Under the pieces are notes generated by a model. It was not told where the DNA came from and did not search any database. It saw only the letters and a list, made by a program, of their open reading frames with translations. The position numbers and the translations under genes were made by a program. DNA of 64,000 nt from Hawksworthiomyces lignivorus (taxonomy: Eukaryota; Ascomycota; Sordariomycetes; Ophiostomatales; Ophiostomataceae). Shown piece by piece: positions 56,600 to 64,000 of this stretch (positions are counted from its first letter, which is position 1; each line of letters starts with the position of its first letter). Location: contig NTMA01000110.1 of assembly GCA_002917075.1 (NCBI GenBank), positions 1 through 64,000 of the forward strand. The letters are read 5' to 3'.

Positions 56600-59560
56600 A
56601 TGAGCTACTTTGACGTTGCTTATGCCCTCGGCTGGCAGGATGACCGGCGGCTGCGCCCCGAAAACAACATCATCCGGGTGCGCATGGAGCAGCTTGGCCT
56701 CATTGTTGTACCCAATGCTGAAGAGCGAACTCGGCTGGTCCAGAAATCGCTCTACGCCTCGAGGGCCGTTCGAGTCTTGTTTCGGGAATTTCTGGATCAG
56801 ATGGCGCAGTACTCTCTGGCAGATATGTTTCACCGTCTCGAGCCATTCCTGCCGGACAACAAGGATGCCTACTTCGACCTCAACACCATGACGCGGCTGA
56901 AACGCGGCAACAACGACGACATTGCTGAAGCACGGCGCAGCATCGCTGTACTGCCACGATTCATGCCGCATGGAGACACGACGGACGAGGTCGACGATTT
57001 TCTCCGCGGCCTCAACAAGCTCGTCGTCCGCATGGCCGTGAAGCGCACCGAGAGCGGCGACTACGGCCGCACGCCGGACGAGTTTCGCGCGGACGACGTC
57101 TGGGGCAACTTCTTCTACCTGCCAGATGATCTCAGGAGCGAGGCGGCCCACATGATCTTGCAGATGCACCTGCTCACATTCTTCCGCTGGACGGGCGAGC
57201 AGCTATGGAACCCTAGTATCCTTCCGCAGATGCGGAAGGACATGTCTCACGCCAGCACCTACGGGTGGAGTGCCGAGCTGGACCTGCTAGATCACCTGTT
57301 TGCCTATGGCGATATGGGAGATGGCTACGTCCAGTCCACGCTCTCCTACATGCGCCAAATGATCGAATCTGGCGGCTGGATGAACCAAGTGCGCGCCCGC
57401 GTCCGCCTGTCGCGGGAGGACCTGTATATGCTCTTCCAAGACGACGGCATCATCCAGGCCCTCGCCCACGTGGTGGCTGTCATACACACGGAGCTGCTCC
57501 GCGCGCAGAACATAGTGGGGATGCGGCTCGAAGACCGCCACCCCGAAGACCGAGACTACATGCCATTTACCGACGGCGTCCTCCGCTCTCTCCTCTACGC
57601 GATGGTGGTGCCTCCTTCGCCCTGGCTGCGCAGCGACACCAATGAATGGGGAGAAGAGATCACCACGGGCCGGCCCACGATTAGCCCCAGCTTGGCGTCG
57701 ACTACGGGCACGAGCATTGCCGTTATCGAAGCCGCGCGCGACTTCATTCGCGCGGTCATAACTGCGGCACAGCGGGCCCAGCAGACGAATGCCGCCGATG
57801 CTGCTGGGCTCCGCGCCATCGCCACCCTCGCTTCCTCGTATGGCCAGGTTCGCGCTGCCCAGTGCATGCTCCGCCATGCAGTGGCGGACTGGTTTGGAAT
57901 GCCACCTTTAGTTTCTGAGTCCCTTGTCGCTTCCCTTGCCTCATCAGATGCGGAGGAAGACGGTACCGAAAGCATTCCTGATACCTTGGATGGAGGCGAG
58001 AACGTCGTCATAGTTCACGTCGACCCCCAAGACGGCAACGGCAATGGCGACAGCCATGTCGGCTCAGAGCTGCCTGCACTCAGCGAACTGTCATTGGGCG
58101 GCTCGCACAGCGGACAGAGTCTTGGCAGCAGCGACGTTGAGAATAATAATGACGTGGCCCACCAAGGACCCGATCCCGCCACGCTCGCGGCTTGGGAGCG
58201 CCATCGTATCTATCTCGGATTGGACGAACGCCATCCCAGCTACGTCGGCGGCGCAGAGGATGAAGAAGGGGCTCTAGGATTCCACACGGATCGCCACTAT
58301 TTTCACTACATCCCAGAATTGCCCGGCGACGGCGAGCAGACTGTTGGACACGTTCTCATCGGCCGCGAGCCAGACGGCAGCCGAAACTTCCTGACCCTTC
58401 GCGAAGGCTCGGAGAGAACCGAGACCGAGCCGGATCTCGACCGCTACCAGACCGGAAACGCGGGCAGCGATCACGGCAGCGATATGGACACTGCTTCTGA
58501 CGCTGGTGATGATGGTAATGCTGACAATGGCGGTGACGCTGATATTGATGATGGCGAGACTCTAGTCGACAGCGATGACGGCAACGAGCCAGCAGGAGAC
58601 CGGCCCAATATGTCTATGCAGGGTGCGCGTGCGTCTCCACCGCTTCCCCGAGCCGTCGCTCGCCGGGAGAGGCGAATGCGCGCCCGGTGGGCCCGCGAAG
58701 ATGCGGAGGCCTATGACCGCGGCCGCGGCCCCTTCCTGTTCGTGCGCGCCTGGCAGGAGGACGAGGCCATGATGGACCGCCTCGGCGACCTGGCTGACGA
58801 CAGCCGCGCCCCGGGCACGACGGACGGGGTTCGCGCCCGCACGCTGAGGCTGGTTACGGCACACGACCTCGAGGACGCGTGGGACGATTCGTCGCTCCTG
58901 CTTCCAACCGACAGCCCGTCGCCCTCCGTAGTCGGGGTGGCGCTGCTCGCTAACTTTCCGGCCTGTCCGCCACTGCTGGACCCTCGGCCGCCGCACCTCG
59001 CGCCCATTGCCGTCTATTCCATCTGCAAGAGCATCGAGAACCAGATAGACAGCATCGTTGCCGCCCACAACAGCGACGGCGGCGACGCGCCGGACCCCTC
59101 GCCGCTGCCGGTGCCGTCGGTGCCGCAGCTCATGGCCAGCATCACCACTGTCGACATGCAGTTCAACCGCGAGCGGGTGGAGCAGGGCTTGGCGAGATAC
59201 ACGCCGCCGTACGTGAATGGCGACCCGCAGGCGAGCCGTGACATCGACTGTGGGCGGCTCATGCTAGCCGTAGCGCACTACGGCTCCAGGCACGGCTATG
59301 ATCTGCGGCTGTGCATCCTGCGCGACAACCGGCCGGCACTCGTCGGTCCCGGCCATGGACCCAACAATCTCATTATCACTCCCCGCACAAGCTTTGTGTG
59401 GATCTACCAGGACAAGCAGGCGAGGGTCGACAAGGACGGCGAGTACACGCCTCACCGGTACGCAGCGCTGAAGCCCATCACATCGTTCGTGGGCAACGGC
59501 CGGCGCAGTCACTACGTGCTGGCCTTGTACCAGGGCTTCTACACCCAGTGGGACATTTGA
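56600..59560 (+). CDS. Large single-exon protein of unknown function (986 aa)
   Basis: I do not recognise this protein. It is one uninterrupted frame with good third-position bias and a clean stop. Residues 1-430 look globular and helical, with aromatic and charged residues evenly spread (ALGWQDDRRLRPENN, FFRWTGEQLWNPS, EWGEEITTGRP). About 440-690 is acidic, low complexity and probably disordered (Asp/Gly/Ser-rich), with an island at about 545-600 (YLGLDERHPSYVGG). About 690-760 is Arg/Glu/Ala-rich, possibly coiled. The last 110 residues look like a compact domain: DCGRLMLAVAHYGSRHGYDL, LIITPRTSFVWIYQDK, HRYAALKPITSF. The VWIYQDK...HRYAAL pattern loosely recalls the histidine end of papain-fold (OTU-like) peptidases, but no matching catalytic Cys box is evident. 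No signal peptide or membrane helix. It lies between the secreted oxidase gene and the NLR-like gene. Confidence 0.8.
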   Translation: MSYFDVAYALGWQDDRRLRPENNIIRVRMEQLGLIVVPNAEERTRLVQKSLYASRAVRVLFREFLDQMAQYSLADMFHRLEPFLPDNKDAYFDLNTMTRLKRGNNDDIAEARRSIAVLPRFMPHGDTTDEVDDFLRGLNKLVVRMAVKRTESGDYGRTPDEFRADDVWGNFFYLPDDLRSEAAHMILQMHLLTFFRWTGEQLWNPSILPQMRKDMSHASTYGWSAELDLLDHLFAYGDMGDGYVQSTLSYMRQMIESGGWMNQVRARVRLSREDLYMLFQDDGIIQALAHVVAVIHTELLRAQNIVGMRLEDRHPEDRDYMPFTDGVLRSLLYAMVVPPSPWLRSDTNEWGEEITTGRPTISPSLASTTGTSIAVIEAARDFIRAVITAAQRAQQTNAADAAGLRAIATLASSYGQVRAAQCMLRHAVADWFGMPPLVSESLVASLASSDAEEDGTESIPDTLDGGENVVIVHVDPQDGNGNGDSHVGSELPALSELSLGGSHSGQSLGSSDVENNNDVAHQGPDPATLAAWERHRIYLGLDERHPSYVGGAEDEEGALGFHTDRHYFHYIPELPGDGEQTVGHVLIGREPDGSRNFLTLREGSERTETEPDLDRYQTGNAGSDHGSDMDTASDAGDDGNADNGGDADIDDGETLVDSDDGNEPAGDRPNMSMQGARASPPLPRAVARRERRMRARWAREDAEAYDRGRGPFLFVRAWQEDEAMMDRLGDLADDSRAPGTTDGVRARTLRLVTAHDLEDAWDDSSLLLPTDSPSPSVVGVALLANFPACPPLLDPRPPHLAPIAVYSICKSIENQIDSIVAAHNSDGGDAPDPSPLPVPSVPQLMASITTVDMQFNRERVEQGLARYTPPYVNGDPQASRDIDCGRLMLAVAHYGSRHGYDLRLCILRDNRPALVGPGHGPNNLIITPRTSFVWIYQDKQARVDKDGEYTPHRYAALKPITSFVGNGRRSHYVLALYQGFYTQWDI

Positions 59561-60155
59561 ACTCAACGAGCAAAGTAAGTTGATAGGGTTGATGTCAGGT
59601 AAGTTCCCATACTCGGTAAGTGTCCGCGGCAAGGTTTTACTACATCATACACTCGGATAAGATTAGAGGTTTACGATAGGAGGTAAGTTCATTCAGGTAA
59701 GCCTATTAATTAGAAAATGCTGGGCATTCTTGTTATCCGTAAGGTCATGAGAACAACCGCGCCTAGATTAATAGAACGTATCATATCGTTGCGTCTCGAC
59801 GTAGAAAGACACAATTAATAATAAATCTAACCATACCCATTACGACTAAAGAATCCTACCTGCACTTTGAGAATTGTGGATTTTGTAAAAGGCGCTTCCT
59901 AAAATAGTTGCATGTGCGATATGGCAAGAAACTCACGATGGTAAATCCACTTTACCGATAATGCCAATAATAAGCCAGCGTAGTATTAAAAGGCACAGGG
60001 GATTGGGTCGGCATTGCATCGGCAATGTCAGCCTTGAAGATGTCCCGGCGTTAACACTGAAGGCCACGGATGTCTGAGGGGTTTTTTGCGTTTTCTTTCT
60101 TCGGTAATCCTCTGTGTGAGACAGCGATAACTTTTTTGCATTGTCGATATTCACC
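59561..60155. other. Spacer between the unknown gene and the NLR-like gene
   Basis: Contains the donor-motif cluster above and the NLR-like gene's promoter. The leader ends with a strong start context (CACCATGG). Confidence 0.5.
59575..59702. repeat. Cluster of five GTAAG(T/C) 5'-splice-like motifs
   Basis: Just after the stop of the 986-residue gene, GTAAGT occurs at 59575, 59599, 59616 and 59683, and GTAAGC at 59697. Two flanking copies also share a CATACTCGGTAAG/CACTCGGATAAG core, so the segment is partly repetitive. Confidence 0.6.
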
Positions 60156-62970
60156 ATGGATGTCGCTGCAAGCGTCGCAGGCCTCATATCGCTTGGCATC
60201 CAAGTCACGCAGACGCTCGTCGACTTCTATTCCGCATACAAGAGCATGAAAAAGGATGTCGAAGACACTATCAAAGAGCTGGAACATCTTTCTAATGTGC
60301 TGAAGACGCTGAACAGTCAGCTGGGAAACCGCAAATTTCGCCCCGACGAAAAGGATGTGCTCAAGTCTATCGAAGATTCAATCCAAGATTGCGAGGAATG
60401 CATCGAAGAACTTCAGGCCGAGGTCCAGAAGCTCCAGAGCAAGCCCAACAGCAACTTCCGCGCCGCGGCCCGGACTGCTGCGTTCAAAGTCGCCTATCCT
60501 TTCCGGCAGAGCACATTGCAGAAGTTCGATGAGAGCGTCGACGAGATCGTCTCGCACCTGACTCTGGCACTGCAAGTGCTGGGGCAGAAGGACGCCAGTG
60601 CCGCGCGGAATGAGATCGAAGATACCAGGGCGGTCTTGGATCTGGTTCGCGCCCACCAAGTCTCAGCAGCTCTCCACAAATGGCTAAATGCTCCTGATGC
60701 CACAATCAATTACAATGATGCCTGCAAAAAGTCGCACCCTGGCACTGGCCTCTGGTTCGTCACGGGCTCCTCCTTTTCTGACTGGCTCGAAAAGCCCAAT
60801 GCTTTCCTCTGGCTCAAGGGCTTCGCCGGCTGCGGAAAGTCGGTGCTTTTGTCCACAGCCATCCAGCACGCTTACCGGCGTACGAAATCCAAGCCGCGCG
60901 TAGGAATAGCCTTCTTCTTCTTCACATTCAATGATGACTCGAAACAGGACGCCTCGGCCATGCTTCGTGCACTAATCTTGCAGCTCTGTGGACAAGCAGA
61001 CGACAATCGCGAATTATTGCGCGTGCATGAGAGGTACAGAAATGCGGAGCCACCAGACCAAGTTCTTCTTGATTGCCTGCACCAACTTATACATGCGTTT
61101 GACGACGTCTACATCTTCTTGGATGCGCTAGATGAGAGCCCTCGCGACAAGCACCGCGCAGACGTGCTGGAAATGGTGACCGATATTCGAAATTTTTCAG
61201 AGCCCGGCCTGCACATTCTTGTCACAAGCCGTGACGAGGCAGACATCCGCGAAGAATTTGATGCCTCGCAGCTCGAGACAATCCCCATGCGCGGCGACGC
61301 CATCGACTGCGATATCGCAGCCTTCATCTCCGAGCATCTCAAAACAAACCGGCGGCTGCGAAAGTGGGCGCACTTCCACAGCCGCATAGAGACCACGCTC
61401 ACGGAGCGTGCCAATGGCGTGTAAGATCCCCACCCTGCAAACCAAAGAACCCCCCAAGTGCCTCTCTAACAAAGCTGGTAATAACAGTTTTCGATGGGTG
61501 GAATGCCAGTTTAAGGCACTTGAATCATGCCCAGAGTGCGAGGATCTACTTGACAAGCTGCTGCTGTCGCTGCCTCAGTCGTTGGATGAAACTTACGAAC
61601 GCATGCTCTCCAACATTCCTCCAGTCTCCGCGGACTATGCCCGACGGATCCTGTCCATGCTCTGCTGCGCTGTAAGGCCCCTTATGGCGTCTGAGCTCAT
61701 AGACGGGATTGCCATAGATCTGGACGAGCGTCCCAAGTTCAACTCAAAACGGAGGCTCAGGAGTGTTGATGCAGTTCGACGGGTCTGCCCTGGGCTTATC
61801 GAGGTAGACGATGACGCCAATCTCGGAACAGCATCCGTCCGCATTGCTCACTTCTCAGTCCAAGAATACCTGGAATCTGACCGGATATTCTGCGACGCAA
61901 TCAGGAACTTCGGCGTAAAGAGGCCAGAGGCACACGCAGAGATGGCCTCTGTCTGCATAACACATCTGCTTACTGCTAGTTCAGAAAAAGAGTCCTCTAA
62001 TCGCTCACTGCAATTGTACGCTGCAATGCATTGGCCAGAGCATTATCGAATGGGCGATAAGGCCACCGCTCAAGTCCAAGTCCAAGCTCTAAAGCTATTT
62101 CAAAACGCGGGAACAATTTCAAAGTGGACGTCGGTCTGGGATGCCGACGGTATGGGGAGGAAGAATACAAGGGAAAGGTCGCCTTCCATGGTCTACTATG
62201 CTTCGATTCTCGGATTGGATACCATCTTAACAGAACTGCTCGGCACAAAGCCTGTGGATGACAAATCTGATCCTACCTTTACGGTGCTAAAGCCTCGAAA
62301 AATTCCTTACATAGCTGATGAGCTGGTTCAAAAGTACGACAATGCTTCGGGCTGGAAATGTTATGACGTTAATGCACAATGTGGGCGCTATGGGAGTGCT
62401 TTGCAAGCCGCATCATATGCAGGCCACAGTACTACGGTTCGGCTCCTTCTGGAAGCGGGCGCAGACGTCAACCAAACTGGCGGATCTTTACTGTGTGCTC
62501 TACACGCAGCAGCGTACAGAGGCCACGAGGAGGCCGTTCGGTGTCTCCTCGAACACGGCGCAGACGTCAACCAGCAAGGTGGGCTTATGGGAAACGCTCT
62601 GCAAGCGGCGTCGTACGCAGGCCATGACACTATTGTTCGGCTGCTGCTCGAGAAGGGAGCTCGCGTCAACGAACAAGGTGGAGCCAACACCAATGCTCTA
62701 CAAGCAGCATCATTAAGAGGCCACCTGGCTGTGGTCCGGCTGCTCCTAAAACACGCGGCGCACGTTAATCAACAAGGCGGAGAGTTTGGGAATGCTCTCC
62801 AGGCAGCGTCTTATGGAGGTGATGAGGCTATTGTGCAGCTGCTCCTGGACAACGGTGCAGATGTCAACCAGCAAGGCGGATTCATGAAGAATGCCCTGCG
62901 CGCGGCTTCTCAGAGAGGGCATGACCCGGTAGTCCGGCTCCTACTTAAGCATGGCGCGAAAGAAGCTTAA
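60156..62970 (+). CDS. NLR-like STAND protein: HeLo-like N-terminus, NACHT, ankyrin repeats
   Basis: Exons are 60156-61420 and 61488-62970 (intron 67 bp, GGCGT|GTAAGA...AACAG|T), giving 915 residues. Splicing joins ERANGV to FRWVECQFKAL, a typical post-NACHT motif. The N-terminal ~170 residues (MDVAASVAGLISLGIQVTQT, VDFYSAYKSMKKDV) match the fungal STAND N-terminal (HeLo-like) type, known in relatives to be a membrane-active cell-death effector. The NACHT domain has Walker A GFAGCGKS (222-229) and Walker B VYIFLDALDE (318-327), then ILVTSRDEADI. A winged-helix-like region with RIAHFSVQEYLES follows. Six 33-residue ankyrin repeats (ALQAASYAGH...VRLLLEAGADVNQ) close the protein. It likely acts as an intracellular sensor in non-self recognition or programmed cell death. 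The start at 60156 has a strong CACCATGG context and is family-like; an upstream ATG at 60141 adds five residues. Confidence 0.93.
62395..62955 (+). repeat. Six ankyrin repeats, 99-bp period
   Basis: Six tandem units spaced 33 codons apart. Protein identity between units is high while codons differ, so the repeats are not recently homogenised at DNA level. Confidence 0.9.
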
Positions 62971-63828
62971 GTCAGCTCTAGTGTGATCGACCCTCACCAA
63001 AAATTTGCACGTTATACGATGGGCAACAATGGCCATAAACGCTTTGATCTGCTGCGCAAATCAATTGGGAAGCTCTAAATCTACGACTGCAGGTTTTTGA
63101 CGTTCCGACCGCCAGTGTTGCGCTGCCGACCAGGCACCTGATCAAACGCGCTTTACTTTATCACTCTACAGCTGTAGAGGACGGTATCGCATGGAATAAG
63201 AGCTGGTGAATGGCCTCTCACCAGTCCCACGACAAGGCCATAGAAATATCACCGCAGACTACCCCGCGTCTCCCCCCATACCGGATCCGGCGATCAGGTC
63301 AAATGCAGACAAAGACGTGACAACCTGGTCCAAGAGACGTGCCGTCGGTTTTCAGGCAGGTCTCCGGAAGAGCGGCTGTCCTCTAATAGGTTACAAAAGG
63401 AACGCAGAAAGGTACATAATTTCAGTGAGGAAAAGGCCAGCATTCTTGTTCAGTTTGCCTTTGGTTGAAAAGCTGCCATGGCAGCGCTGCCGCCTTGGAA
63501 AAGCTTAGTTGGCAGAGTACATTCGGCTGCGCCGGCGCTTTTTGCTCCACGAAGACAATGAAGTGTCAGTTTCCACTTGTTGGAACATGTAATGGGCTGC
63601 TCACAAATGGCATCTGATACATCTCTGTGTGCCTTCGTACGCGTAAAGCGTTCTGGTAAACTTCTGGGTCCCAGCACTGCCAGGCTAGTCGCTCGTCGCC
63701 GCGATGGGTCGCAGATCAATATCCACTCGGGATGACTAACTCATCACTCCACTTTTTTTCTGTTAAGAGGCAACCTTCTTAAGACGCATTTCAACGCCGA
63801 GCTAAACAAGTCGTGTGCTATCACATAC
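62971..63828. other. Spacer at the right edge
   Basis: 3' flank of the NLR-like gene. Frames up to 100 codons occur on both strands, with no domain or splice chain supporting a gene. Confidence 0.4.
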
Positions 63829-64000
63829 CCACCAGATTGCTCATCCTTGCTCAGCTGGGGACTTTGAACTAGTCCAGATCGGGATAGCTTTTTCGGCATC
63901 TTGTCGTCATGAGAGTCTGTGGTCAGCGCATGCCGTAGCGCAGAGCTCAGCAAGACCACCGCAACTATCACCAAAAAGCTCAACCACCACGTCAAGTTTG
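63829..64000 (-). CDS. Possible partial exon with a membrane segment, running off the window
   Basis: On the minus strand the sequence enters from beyond 64000 and is open, reading TWWLSFLVIVAVVLLSSAL (a membrane-spanning or signal-anchor helix), then a polar stretch with SHDDKMPKKLSRSG. It reaches a good donor (GG|GTATGT) at 63828. It could be a 5' or internal exon of a membrane or secreted protein gene whose remainder lies outside. Without the rest this is a weak call. Confidence 0.25.

Overview
The window is nuclear DNA of a filamentous ascomycete (Pezizomycotina, probably Sordariomycetes; the order cannot be fixed from sequence alone). Protein genes are interrupted by short GT-AG introns, mostly 50-120 bp, with donors such as GTAAGT and GTGAGT. 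Core genes are very rich in G/C at third codon positions. Intergenic DNA is full of pyrimidine runs and microsatellites. The Pbs2-type MAPKK, the Hst2-type sirtuin, the Met1-type siroheme enzyme, and the NLR-like, CHAT and caspase-like genes all fit that group. No tRNA, rRNA, CRISPR, prophage or intact transposon was recognised.

Left part (1-26 kb): a seven-exon NAD(P)HX epimerase; a small Cys-rich protein; about 6.5 kb without a convincing gene; a Gemin2/SIP1-like protein; ribosomal protein eS27, divergent from a phosducin-like protein; an Hst2-like sirtuin; and a Pbs2-like MAPKK of the osmostress (HOG) pathway. A further 6 kb of microsatellite-rich DNA follows. Middle part (26-45 kb): a membrane transporter of the auxin efflux carrier (PIN-like) family; a broken TPR-CHAT protease-like gene; a split-barrel flavin-binding protein; the biotin-carrying alpha subunit of methylcrotonoyl-CoA carboxylase (leucine breakdown); a Met8-like/uroporphyrinogen methyltransferase fusion (siroheme, sulfate assimilation); and cytosolic isoleucyl-tRNA synthetase.

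Right part (45-64 kb) is accessory in character. It holds a caspase-like gene with an in-frame stop between its His and Cys catalytic motifs, a C2H2 zinc-finger protein, a secreted berberine-bridge/isoamyl-alcohol-oxidase-like flavoprotein with an unusual Asn-Phe-Thr repeat insertion, a single-exon 986-residue protein I do not recognise, and an intact NLR-like protein (HeLo-like N-terminus, NACHT ATPase, ankyrin repeats).

The most notable theme is that three genes of regulated-cell-death or self/non-self type (CHAT, caspase-like, NLR-like) lie within about 34 kb among housekeeping genes. The two protease-type genes carry discrete disabling lesions while the NLR-like gene is intact. Exon boundaries were worked out by hand from splice-site consensus, reading-frame continuity and resemblance to known families. 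No database search was run.
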